This document shows positions 1 to 8,163 of a DNA stretch of 12,718 nt, piece by piece. Numbering within the stretch: position 1 is the first letter of the stretch; each line of letters opens with the position of its first letter. The stretch covers positions 681,472 through 694,189 of the forward strand of contig CAJNDS010002084.1 of NCBI GenBank assembly GCA_905221605.1. The letters run 5' to 3'. This stretch comes from Symbiodinium natans (taxonomy: Eukaryota; Sar; Dinophyceae; Suessiales; Symbiodiniaceae). A program made the position numbers and the translations under genes. The notes below the pieces were generated by a model that did no database searches, was not told the origin of the DNA, and saw only the letters and a list, made by a program, of their open reading frames with translations.

Positions 1-91
1 GCGCGATGCCTGCCCGCAAGATCCCAGACTGCTCTGGAGCGTTACGCACGCTCACTGGCTCCTGTGGATGATGCTGCTTCGAACCAAATAT
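1..91 (+). other. Possible 3' part of an exon cut by the window edge
   Basis: The first 91 bases are GC-rich and at least two + strand frames are open. One reads a Trp/Leu-rich peptide up to the telomere-type tract that starts at 93. The other starts at ATG 6-8 and reads MPARKIPDCSGALRTLTG. Codons ending in G or C dominate in both, as in the better exons of this window, and an exon ending against a telomere-type repeat fits the pattern seen elsewhere here. The frame cannot be decided, so no product is proposed. Confidence 0.2.
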
Positions 92-92
92 G

Positions 93-153
93 GGGTTTCA
101 GGGTTTAGGGTCTAGGGTTTATGGGTTCGGGGTTTAGGGTTTAGGGTTTAGGG
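93..153 (+). repeat. Interstitial telomere-type tract, TTTAGGG orientation
   Basis: Degenerate TTTAGGG units (variants TTTCAGGG, TCTAGGG, TTTATGGG, TTCGGGG) end in three perfect copies. This is the telomere unit of plants and of dinoflagellates. It is internal in the window and faces the opposite-strand tract at 413-465, so it is not a chromosome end read outward. Confidence 0.9.
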
Positions 154-412
154 ACCTTGTTGGGGTCCTTTTTTAAAGGAATCCTACTATGTCAGTGGGG
201 GTCTTGATTCGGGGTCCCCTATTCTGGTACGCTCTGATATGGGGGGGACAGACAGCAGTATTATCAACGCGGGGAGCATGTCAGATCAGATCCTTCTTCT
301 GCTTTAATGCATTGAAGTGTGGGGGGAAGAGAAGAGGGGGGGGGGGTAGGGGCGAGGGGGCCCAGCAAAGATCTGCTTTCCCCCGCAACCTTCGCAACAC
401 GGGCCTCATGTA
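154..412. other. Gene-free spacer with a G-rich purine tract
   Basis: No frame here has coding character. Positions 321-360 are almost all purine and include a run of 11 G (336-346) followed by GGGG and GGGGG blocks, so the + strand could form a G-quadruplex. The segment lies between two inward-facing telomere-type tracts. Confidence 0.6.
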
Positions 413-465
413 CCCTAAACCCTAAACCCTAAGCCCTAAGCCCTAAGCCCTAAACCCTAAACCCT
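413..465 (-). repeat. Interstitial telomere-type tract, CCCTAAA orientation
   Basis: About 7.5 units of CCCTAAA. A central block of CCCTAAG variants lies between perfect units, which suggests local spread of one variant by unequal exchange or slippage. Confidence 0.9.
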
Positions 466-633
466 CAAGACAAAATCAATAGAAATTGTATGTGGTATCA
501 TTCTGGATTTTCCAAGATATTTGTCTAAACAGCTGACAAACAGAGTTTAAGTAAATTATTCCAAAGCGGGAGGCCGGCAGGCCAAATGTTCAATTTACTT
601 AAACCTCTGGGGCCTTCCCGGGTCCCGGCAAAC

Positions 634-1385
634 CAAAGCCCAAATCGCCTCCCAAAGCCCAAAATTGGCTTCCAAAACTTCCAATAACTTCGCAAAGCCC
701 AAAATTGGCCGGGTTGGCCCCCAAAGCCCAGAACTGGCTCCCAATGCCCAAATTGGCTCCCAAAGCCCAAAATTGGCTGAAAGCCCAAACTATGCTTGCA
801 AAGCCCAAAATTGCCTTCCCAAAGCCCTAAATTGGCTCCCAAAACCCAAACAAAGCCGAAAATTTGCTCCCAAAGCCCAAATCGCCTCCCAAAGCCCAAA
901 ATTGGCTTCCAAAACTTCCAATAACTTCGCAAAGCCCAAAATTGGCCGGGTTGGCCCCCAAAGCCCAGAACTGGCTCCCAATGCCCAAATTGGCTCCCAA
1001 AGCCCAAAATTGGCTGAAAGCCCAAACTATGCTTGCAAAGCCCAAAATTGCCTTCCCAAAGCCCTAAATTGGCTCCCAAAACCCAAACAAAGCCGAAAAT
1101 TTGCTCCCAAAGCCCAAATCGCCTCCCAAAGCCCAAAATTGGCTTCCAAAACTTCCAATAACTTCGCAAAGCCCAAAATTGGCCGGGTTGGCCCCCAAAG
1201 CCCAGAACTGGCTCCCAATGCCCAAATTGGCTCCCAAAGCCCAAAATTGGCTGAAAGCCCAAACTATGCTTGCAAAGCCCAAAATTGCCTTCCCAAAGCC
1301 CTAAATTGGCTCCCAAAACCCAAACAAAGCCGAAAATTTGCTCCCAAAGCCCAAATCGCCTCCCGAAGCCCAAAATTGGCTTCCA
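634..1385. repeat. 237-bp higher-order tandem array, 3.1 copies
   Basis: Three apparently identical copies of a 237-bp unit begin at 641, 878 and 1115. A fourth partial copy begins at 1352 and diverges after about 34 bases. Each unit is built from degenerate ~20-bp submonomers of the form CCCAAAGCCCAAAATTGGCT. Since 237 is divisible by 3 and the unit lacks stops in several frames, long open frames run through it on both strands: a 401-residue frame on the - strand (525-1730) and a 244-residue frame on the + strand (665-1399). These are very probably by-products of the repeat. They are low-complexity, overlap on opposite strands, and the copies do not diverge in a codon-aware way. Identity between copies implies recent amplification or active homogenisation. 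Confidence 0.93.
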
Positions 1386-1770
1386 AGCCAAATGCATAAC
1401 CCAAATTTGCTCCCCAAGCCAAAAATTGGCTTCCGGACAGAGCCGAAATTGGCTCCGGAGCCCAAACTTTGCCGCAAAGCCCAAAACTGGCCAAAAATTG
1501 GCCCCAGAGCCCAAAATTGGCTCCCAAAAACCCAAAATTGCTCCCGAGGCCACTTCCGGAGCCCAAACTTGCTCCCAGAGCCCAAAATTGGCTCCAAAGG
1601 CCAAAATTGCCCCCAAAGCCCAAATTGGCCCCAACGCCCGAATTCCCAAATTAGCTCCCAGAACCCAAAATTGGCCCCCAAAGCCCAAAATTGCCCAAAC
1701 TGGCCCGCAAAGCCCAAAATCGGCCTCCAAAGCCCAATCCCAAGCCCAAAATGGCTTCCAGGAGACTCAA
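1386..1770. repeat. Degenerate ~20-bp submonomer field flanking the 237-bp array
   Basis: The submonomer CCCAAAGCCCAAAATTGGCT continues with many substitutions and small indels but no longer in 237-bp order. It looks like the older background from which the higher-order unit arose. Each submonomer carries a short imperfect inverted repeat, AGCCCAA against TTGGCT, so single strands could form small hairpins. Confidence 0.85.
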
Positions 1771-1798
1771 AAGATGCCAAGAAGCCACAAAGCCACCG

Positions 1799-1943
1799 CA
1801 AATCAGGCCCCGGGCCTCCCGAGGCTCGCCCCTGCCACCCAGCCCCCCGCCCTTCCCAAAAATAAAAATGTGGTTCCAAAAAAAGTTTCGGTCAAAACTT
1901 TCGCTCAAAACGTTATTGGGGCCGAAACCCTATACAATTTCTA
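1799..1943 (+). repeat. Dispersed repeat, copy A
   Basis: This block matches 5202-5372. Shared landmarks, in order, are CAAATCAGG, CCCAAAAATAAAAATGTGG, then CGGTCAAAACTTTCGCTCAA, and finally CCCTATACAATTTCTA, after which similarity stops. Copy A has only about two units of the 14-bp motif TTTCGGTCAAAACG, while copy B has about six. The - strand translates to a peptide containing NHIFIFGK in both copies, which could mislead gene predictors. No terminal inverted repeats or transposase were seen, so the class is unknown. Confidence 0.85.
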
Positions 1944-2193
1944 GAACTGGCTGCAAGAAGCGTGGTGGGTGGGATGAATTGTTCGATAATGTGGAAAGGA
2001 AGGAGGAAACAACAAAGCATACAGGGCAGAGTTCTGCCTTGCACTATACTGGCTCTAAGGCTGCGCGATGTGCAGGGATCGTTGTTGTATTTTCGGTTTT
2101 GCGTTGCAATTGTAGATTCTGCATTTCTCTGATGCTCATCGTTGACACGCGTTGGGCGATCAGGCTGGGAACTCGAGATCAAACGTTGTTTGT
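1944..2193. other. Upstream region of the 2209-4456 gene
   Basis: No convincing exon was found. Composition shifts from the C/A-rich repeat field to T/G-rich sequence like the introns of the following gene. It probably holds its 5' flank, or an intron if coding exons lie further upstream. Confidence 0.4.
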
Positions 2194-2205
2194 CTTTGAC
2201 TCAAG
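2194..2205 (+). promoter_or_regulatory. Spliced-leader-like remnant before a start codon
   Basis: CTTTGACTCAAG lies four bases before ATG 2209. It matches 10 of the last 12 bases of the conserved dinoflagellate spliced leader (end TTTTGGCTCAAG). Remnant leaders just upstream of start codons are known in dinoflagellate genes and are taken as traces of reinserted mRNA. Only the 3' end resembles the leader, so chance similarity is quite possible. The AG may simply be a trans-splice acceptor. Confidence 0.3.
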
Positions 2206-2208
2206 GTC

Positions 2209-4456
2209 ATGGATGTGCCGAAGAAGTTCCCGGCCGACACCTATGGCACGCATGTCAGAGCCAAAATGAGGGAGCACAACGTGCCCATGAATGGACCGAC
2301 GCTCCGAGAAGACTCGGCGCCACAGCTTGGTCAGATTCAAACATGGCGTGCTTCGTAATTATGTTGAATCAGCGTATGAGCTGCTGCACGCAAGCAGCCT
2401 GGGTGGATGGCAGTGTTGTTAGGAGCTACAGCTGTTGTGGCCGGTGCGCAAATTTTACGCGCGGGAAGCGATGGAGAGCATTGCACCTCGTTTACCAGAT
2501 TTGCAAGAGTTTCTGTGCTGGTTGGGAGTGCACGACAACCACTATTTTTAGTAGCCTTGCGAACAAGGATGCCATGTACAGCGCGGGGGGCGAGCAGGAG
2601 ACAGTGCTGGGCCAGGCTGCTTGGGCTTTTGCGTTTTGAATATCAGATAGATTCTTGACTTGTGTTCTTGTCAGGTGAGCATGCCGCGACATTGCGTCAC
2701 ACTGGGCCCGGTTGCTGGCGCAAAAGTCCATGCCCAGTTGCAGTGGCGCGTCAGCCATCATGGCGGCTGGTGACTTCACAGCCATTGCCACAGTATGGCA
2801 TGCACACTTCAAACAGTGAGGCTAGCGACAGCAACTGTCCTCATGGAGCTGGCGGACTTGTTGCACGATCGGGCCGGCTCTAATTTTTCCTTCCGACGCT
2901 GGCATGGGCGCATGAGTTCTTTGAAGAAGGCTCGGTTACACAGTTGCGTGTTGCATGGATGGGCTGCTGCTTGGTCGTGGCACGCAGCATGACTTTGGTA
3001 GTCAGGCGCTTCGAAAACCTGGCGTCCAGATATGCGATTTGCCAAAGCTTCTCAGGCCTAGTAGCGGGTCTTCGCAGGATAGTCTTCGTGCGATAGGCTC
3101 GACCCATACTTGGAAATTTGTTGTTGTCTTAGTGCAAGCAAGGGCTGATTGCGAGTCGCGTATTTATATGGTTGAATTCGTTGTCCTTTCAGGTCGCGGC
3201 TTCGCTGATGGACCCTTCGGGAGCCGATGCGTCTCGGTCGCTGAAAAAACGAGGCTTTTCTGCTTGCAGACCTTTTCGTTAAAACTTGGACAGGTTGCTG
3301 GGAAGCGTCCGTGCTCAGCCGTGCTCTATTTTCTACAGGTTTTAGTTTCACACATGTCCTTCAGAGTCCGTAGAGCCAAGGCCTTTTCTAGAGCCGTCTG
3401 TGAGCCCCAAGAGTCCGCAGACGCATAGCCTTCTCCAGAGCCGCGCTGCGAAAATGGTTTGTGTGTACATCAGATGTCCCGAGGTGGCAGCCTATTTGAA
3501 CTGGCTGCAGGCGGGTCGTGCTTGAACATTATTCATGCCGTTGGGGCTGCGATTATTGTTCATGATGGGAAAGTGCTTGATCTCCCTTTTGCAGACTGGC
3601 GTTGCTCCTGGAAAGCCGGTCTCGATCTCAGTTGTCAATCTGTGTAGCTGTGCTTGCGTTGTTGTGCTTCATTGTTTTCAGTTCGCTGACACGTCTTTGG
3701 GTTCGTGTTTTGTGCTGTGTTGGAGGCTCCTGTAGCGCCTGAATGGACGTTTTTCGAATGTTCTGCCAATAGGATCCTTGTTTCGATGTTGGGGACCAGG
3801 AGTTGACCAGAACTTTTGTATACTTTGGTGGCGAAGTGTCCGCGTGTGTGGGAGTCCGCCGGTAGTGGATAATAAATCATCAAAAGGCACCATACAGGTT
3901 TTTTGAGGGGGGCAAGAAAAGAATTCTTGGAAGGAAGTCATGAGAGGGGTCCTGGGAAGATGTCGTGAGAGGAGGCCTTCAAAAGAGGTCGTGAGGAGTG
4001 AGAAGATGTCGCGAGCTGGGAGGTCGTGAGAGGGTGCTTGAAGGGAGTTGCTTTCAATGATATAAATCGTTAAAGAAATGTTGTGACATGAAATGTTCAA
4101 AGGATTTGTTGTTGCTTTTGTTGTTGCTTTTGTTTTCTGGGGAGTGTTTTCTCTCTTGTCGTGTGCGCTTGCAGCTTGCAGGCTTCGGTACAGGTTTGCA
4201 CGGAAGTGTCATGCAATGCGCTGATAGATTGGTTTTTTTTTGCAGGCTGGCCTGGTCGAGTGGAAGGTTGCGGACTTGGCTATAACTCTTTTTGTTCTTA
4301 TCATGAAAAGATGGATTTATAAAGTCTTATGCATGACACACAGTGATGAGGCCTTGTACTTAAAGGGACAGGCTGGTATCTTGCGCTCTGTAGGGTGTTT
4401 GTCGTTCAGACTTGTCTCAGGCGAAAGGACGCGCAAAGAAAAGCGTGTTTGCCTGA
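2209..4456 (+). CDS. Unrecognised multi-exon protein gene, about 190 residues
   Basis: I rebuilt this gene from short segments with coding-type codon use and compatible splice phases. Exons: 2209-2329 (end uncertain; 2347 also fits), 2680-2792, 3193-3253, 3365-3510, 3595-3630, 3682-3700 (end uncertain), 4182-4193 (uncertain), 4246-4278 and 4421-4456, ending in TGA. The first begins MDVPKKFPADTYGTHVRAKM. The second contains RDIASHWARLLAQKS and IMAAGDFTAIAT. The third contains LMDPSGADASRSLKKR. The fourth ends PEVAAYLNWLQ and joins TGVAPGKPVSIS. The last two read AGLVEWKVADL and AKGRAKKSVFA. Proposed donors mix GT (2793, 3631) and GC (3254, 3511, 4279), as known in dinoflagellates. Acceptors follow T-rich tracts, clearest at 4245. 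The introns are T/G-rich on the + strand, which supports the orientation. I recognise no domain, no signal peptide and no membrane segment. The gene may have been reinserted from mRNA if the leader remnant is real, but the many introns argue against a recent event. Exons 1, 6 and 7 are the weakest. Confidence 0.5.
3931..4034. repeat. Imperfect tandem repeat around GTCGTGAGAGG inside an intron
   Basis: Five loose copies of a 20-27-bp unit centred on GTCGTGAGAGG (variants GTCATGAGAGG, GTCGCGAGC) occur in a purine-rich stretch. It falls within a proposed intron of the 2209-4456 gene. An open - strand frame over it is low-complexity and judged non-coding. Confidence 0.6.
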
Positions 4457-5201
4457 GCATTGTGGGCTCATGTTTTAGACATGTTTCAAGGCATTTCGCA
4501 AGGGTTGTGTTCTCCATGTCTTCGTCAGACTTATTTTGAACGACGTGACATAGCTGCATGTGAACTCTATAGCGCAGCATGACTGCTCTCCTTGTGTAAA
4601 GGAGCGGAAAGCCCATCCGGACCTGGGCTTTAAGGCATGTATGGCAAGCTTGATTTTTTGTGCCACTTGTCTGGACGACTCGTAGTCAGGCCCGCACCAG
4701 CCGGTCTTGATTTAGTATAGCAAGGTGGACAAGAGCCAGCGGTTGCTATGAGCCCCCTGTAATAGCCCTATAGTGCAAAATGAATGTGTTTCCGAATCTT
4801 CAGTTGACGAATAACTCCGAACACGTACTATAATGCAAACGTGAGAGCAAACACGAAGCCAAGCAGGCTCGAAAGGAATATCGATAAAGATTAAACTCAA
4901 AGGCTTTTCCAAGATGCACGAAGTGAATGTGATGTAAGCTTTTTGTTTGCTTCCAACCCCTGCAAACACTTGTAATGCAGAACGCAAAAAGCTTTTGCGC
5001 AGGTTTCCACACGTTGGCGTGACGAGGTGTTGCTCTTAGATTGCGAAGTTCATGGTTTTTTGCTGTTGGTGTCGCTTTCGTCGCATGTGTGCGTGGCTGT
5101 ACTTGCACAGGCAACTCCCCAAAAAGCAACAAGAAGCAAGGAGGCCCCGAATTCTGAGCCCCGAAAACCTCCGGGTGTCCCCACAGAAGGCTCCAAGACC
5201 C
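4457..5201. other. Gene-poor interval
   Basis: No segment shows sustained coding codon use. The sequence is T-rich at first and becomes mixed. From about 5120 an open + strand frame (ATPQKATRSKEAPNSEPRK) leads into dispersed repeat copy B and is probably part of that repeat rather than an exon. It likely contains the 3' flank of the preceding gene. Confidence 0.5.
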
Positions 5202-5372
5202 CAAATCAGGTCCCGGCTTCCCGCACTTCCCAAAAATAAAAATGTGGTTAAAAAAAACGTATCGGTCAAAACTTTCGCTCAAAACGTTTCGGTCAAAACG
5301 TTTCGGTCGAAACGTTTCGGTCAAAACGTTTCGGTCAAAACTTATTGGGACTCAAACCCTATACAATTTCTA
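5202..5372 (+). repeat. Dispersed repeat, copy B, with internal 14-bp minisatellite
   Basis: This is the same repeat as 1799-1943, sharing the poly-A-rich core and the end CCCTATACAATTTCTA. Between core and end (about 5258-5343) the 14-bp unit TTTCGGTCAAAACG is expanded to about six copies. One carries a G that creates the palindrome CGAAACGTTTCG. The repeat ends exactly where a perfect telomere-type array starts, so the two may have moved or formed together. Confidence 0.88.
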
Positions 5373-5373
5373 T

Positions 5374-5463
5374 AAACCCTAAACCCTAAACCCTAAACCC
5401 TAAACCCTAAACCCTAAACCCTAAACCCTAAACCCTAAACCCTAAACCCTAAACCCTAAACCC
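5374..5463 (-). repeat. Perfect telomere-type array, about 13 CCCTAAA units
   Basis: Ninety bases of CCCTAAA show no mismatch, the most regular tract in the window. Perfect identity suggests recent origin, either telomerase-mediated healing of a break or slippage expansion. It directly follows dispersed repeat copy B. Confidence 0.95.
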
Positions 5464-5673
5464 TTCCTGCTTGGCAACAAGATTCCAGAACGCATGCTGG
5501 TTTGTTTCAGTATCATTGTAAGGGAAGCAGTCCGAGCCCCAACCCAGCTGTAATGTTTGAGGGAACTCACCATGCAGATGAAGGTTTGGATACTGCAGTT
5601 GGGTTGAAAGGTGTAGCGTTCAGGGTTAGCGGTTTAGGGCTTATGGGTTCTTGAGCTTTCTTTTTGAATTGAG
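5464..5673. other. Upstream region of the SHQW/ankyrin gene
   Basis: No certain exon. Positions about 5620-5646 hold degenerate TTTAGGG-like sequence (GGGTTAGCGGTTTAGGG). A pyrimidine-rich stretch ending TTTTTGAATTGAG lies just before the proposed exon start at 5674 and could be a cis- or trans-splice acceptor. Confidence 0.4.
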
Positions 5674-8018
5674 GGTCATCCAGTCCACCCGAGGCTATTA
5701 CCATGCACTTTCCCATGTACACGGTGCGGGCAGAGGTTCTGCTAGAGATGAGGATCGTGGTCTCGCACGAGACTCTGAAGGCTCAACAGCTTATCGGGTT
5801 CTGAAGGGAAGAGGGGTTCATAGTTAGGTACGTAGGGAGCCTTAGAAGCTTAGAGAGCCTTAGGGAGTTCAACAGTTCAACAGCCCCCAACCCTGCCCGC
5901 AACCCAAACCAGGCATGTAATTGAGTGAGGAGTCTACTGAGGTTGTAAGTTGGCTTCTTGGTTTGCAGGAGCGGGGGGAATGTAGTAGGGGTAGGGCTGG
6001 TATTCCATTCCACACGGAAACTTCCTTGTCACAGCTCAGTCGGAGGTTTCTTCTTGTTAATTAACCCAACTCTGCCAGCTTACATAGAGAGATAATCGCC
6101 AAACCCTAAACCCTAAACCCTAAACCCTTCTTATGGCAACTTGTCACAAAGGCACGAGGCGACATTGTTGACTTCAACGAGAGGATGGGCAGCGCAATTT
6201 TCGTGTCACACCAGTGGGTTGCCAAGCAACATCCCGACCCCGAGTTTGAGCAGATGCCTGTGTTGCAAGATGCCTTAAGGCACCTCCTCTACAACTCAGG
6301 ATCAGTGTCTGCAGACTGGGTAACAGAAAGCTTCGTGCCTACCGCTAAAGGTCTTCCACACAAGGAGTTCCAACAGAAGTCGCTCTTCATTTGGTATGAC
6401 TACTTCTCTGTACCACAGTTGGAGGGCAGCGATCAAGCGGCAAATGACAGCGATGGCAGCCAGCAGGCAAAAGCCATTAACAGCATCCCCGCCTATGTAG
6501 CCAAGTGTCGCTTTTTCTTCGCGCTGTGTCCGACGATCGATTGCTCTGCGCGGGCGAGGGTTTTAAATGTGACAAGCTGGAGTGAGCGCGGATGGTGCAG
6601 GCTGGAGCGAGCAGCGCGCGAACTCTCCGCCCATGACTCTTGGATCCTCGTGCAAGGTTCGACTTCGCTTCGAATGGTTGGCACAGTTTTGTCATTTGGT
6701 TCTGGCCCAGTTGGTGAAGGCGAGTTTACAATCGAGGACGATCGGCTGAAGCTGGCACCTGTTATGAAGCAGATTGTGAACATGAAGCTAGCCATGTCCC
6801 TTCAGGCAGGGGACTTGCCTGCTTACCGACGGCACCTGAACCTGCAGACGCTTTACTTGACCGGTTTAGACACAGATCATGTATGCAATGTGGTCCCTAG
6901 CTCCGAGAAAACGTTCGCACCCGACTGCGACCACCCCGCGGCAGCCTTCCTCTACCAGAACGGCTTCCGCAGCACCGGCGAGAAGGACTCGGCAGGATTT
7001 CGGCCGCTGCACTACGCCGCGATGTCGGGCAGCCCGCAGGTTGTCGCAGGGCTGCTGGCGCGGCGGGCGAACCCCAACCGGCGGACCACGAAGGCCGAGC
7101 CAAAGCTGGGCTTTCCGCCCTGGATGTCGGCCTTGGACATGGCGATCTTCTACAAGCACAATGCTGCGGCCCAGCTTCTGATAGGTGCTCGGGCCCAGCT
7201 GAGCGGGGGAACTGCGCCAGCCATGATCATTGCTGCCACGTCAAACAACGTGGATGGCATCCGTCTGCTCCGTGCCAGTGGCGGGGATCCTTTGGCCAAG
7301 AATCTTTGGGGTACTTGGAAATCTGTTCTTCAAGTTTTTGGGTACTCGAATTCCTTAGAAACAGCAAACAATTTGATTTTTGCTGGGCTGCCAAGTTCAG
7401 TAGAGGAATATCTTTGGGGTTTCAGCCCTCGTCAGTGCAGCTGGCTTCGGAAGCCTGGCGGCGATGGAGGAGCTCCTGACACAAGCTCAGCACGGCCCAC
7501 ACGAGCTGGGAAAAGCGCTGCTTGATGCTTGGTAGCCCAGTGGTACCCTTTTCCCTTTTTTGTCTTTGGGTTCTGGTTCCCTTATCAAGTAACCAACCAA
7601 AGAAAGGGTGCCCTCATAATATGGTAGCTGGGCTACTAAGGATGCCATGACGATTCGCGGTGGCTCAGCCGAGCTTGTCCAGCGCCTGGTAGGCCTCCGG
7701 GCCGACGTCGACTTCCAGTGCGACGTCCGCCGCGACTTCTCCCGGTCTGGTAGGCTACTTGTGGCCGCTCAGTCTCTGAAGCATCGGGTTGGGAAGCCAA
7801 CAACTCTCTCATCTCAGAGCTACCATATTCATGGGCAGACGCCGCTGATGGCAGCAATGCAGTTTGCACAGCATGAGGGTGTGGCTGCCCTGATCGCTGC
7901 GGGAGCACGGGCGGATCTCCGAAACTGCCGGAACTGGACCGCGGCTGACTTTGCCAGGGGGGCGGCCATCCCCCCCTTTCTGCAGCTGCATGCTGCCTCG
8001 TTTGTTTCTGACATGTAA
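5674..8018 (+). CDS. SHQW-domain ankyrin-repeat protein, three exons, one frame break
   Basis: Exon 1 is 5674-5780 (ATG at 5703: MHFPMYTVRAEVLLEMRIVV). A GC-AG intron follows (5781-6151), then exon 2 (6152-7523), a GA-AG intron (7524-7640) and exon 3 (7641-8018, TGA). All junctions are phase 0. If one base is dropped from GGGG at 7416-7419, exon 2 is 457 codons and the protein about 608 residues. The N-terminal domain shows AIFVSHQW with HPDPEFEQ after it, then FIWYDYFSVPQ, INSIPAYV and GWCRLERAARELS. This arrangement recurs in a large dinoflagellate family and loosely resembles TIR- or HET-type signalling domains; its biochemical role is unknown. The C-terminal half has about seven ankyrin repeats, for example GFRPLHYAAMSGSPQVV, ALLDAMTIRGGSAELVQRL and HGQTPLMAAMQFAQHEGVAA. 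Ankyrin repeats bind protein partners. No signal peptide or membrane segment is evident, so it is probably cytosolic. Without the base correction, translation would stop at 7523-7525 after about 449 residues of exon 2. Further 5' exons are possible. Confidence 0.85.
6101..6127 (-). repeat. Telomere-type tract at the 3' end of an intron
   Basis: About four CCCTAAA units lie 24 bases before the proposed acceptor of exon 2 in the SHQW/ankyrin gene (AG 6150-6151). The reading frame stays open from 6110, so the tract lies just outside or at the edge of spliced sequence. A similar short motif, CCCTTC followed by TGGCAAC, comes after both this tract and the one ending at 5463. Confidence 0.85.
7416..7419 (+). 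other. Apparent +1 frameshift in a GGGG run inside ankyrin exon 2
   Basis: Up to here the frame reads GLPSSVEEYLW. After it, homology-like sequence continues one base over as VSALVSAAGFGSLAAMEELL and stays open to the splice site. Removing one G restores a continuous ankyrin region of exactly 457 codons in exon 2. It is either a sequencing or assembly error or a real inactivating change. Confidence 0.75.
7524..7645 (+). mobile_element. Introner-like element forming the last intron of the SHQW/ankyrin gene
   Basis: The 5-bp sequence GATGC occurs at 7524-7528 and 7641-7645 and flanks a ~112-bp insert. The insert ends are inverted: TTGGTAGCCCAG at 7529-7540 against CTGGGCTACTAA at 7628-7639, 11 of 12 matching. 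A second weaker pair follows inside (TGGTACCCTTT against AAAGGGTGCC). Removing one GATGC plus the insert joins CTT to GATGCC in phase and fuses two halves of one ankyrin repeat (KALLDAMTIRGGSAEL). The spliced intron would be 7524-7640, starting GA and ending AG before G. Inverted ends, target duplication and exact intron status are the hallmarks of introners, which are described in dinoflagellates. At this size it must be non-autonomous. The 5' splice site comes from the target duplication, the 3' site from the element end. Confidence 0.82.
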
Positions 8019-8163
8019 AATCTATAGCCGGGAAGCATTCCTTGAAGATGCATGCCTTTCCCTAAATCCCAGAATTTCTGCAGGTTTCTCTTTTTTTCTG
8101 TTTTCAATGGTGGCATCTAGAAACCAAGAAGCCTCCAACTGGTCGGTCTTGGGTTGTCCCGTT
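8019..8163. other. 3' flank of the SHQW/ankyrin gene
   Basis: No coding signal. It presumably holds the 3' untranslated region. No clear AATAAA was seen, which is normal for dinoflagellate nuclear genes. Confidence 0.4.

Noticed and set aside
641-1385. CRISPR array
   Set aside because: Repeats are contiguous with no unique spacers, and the window is eukaryotic.
665-1399. 244-residue + strand open frame of SPKLA-type repeats
   Set aside because: Same repeat array; open only because the unit is a multiple of three without stops.
525-1730. 401-residue open frame on the - strand as a real gene
   Set aside because: It is a translation of the 237-bp and ~20-bp tandem repeats, low-complexity and overlapped by equally long + strand frames.
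4800-5324. 174-residue - strand open frame with NHIFIFGK
   Set aside because: Its recognisable part is dispersed repeat copy B, and the same peptide arises from copy A. No independent coding support.
5374-5463. True chromosome end
   Set aside because: The array is internal with unique sequence and genes on both sides, and other tracts face both directions.
5781-6151. First intron of the SHQW/ankyrin gene as another introner
   Set aside because: AAGGC occurs at both boundaries, but the intron ends show no inverted repeats, so the match is likely chance or normal splice-site similarity.
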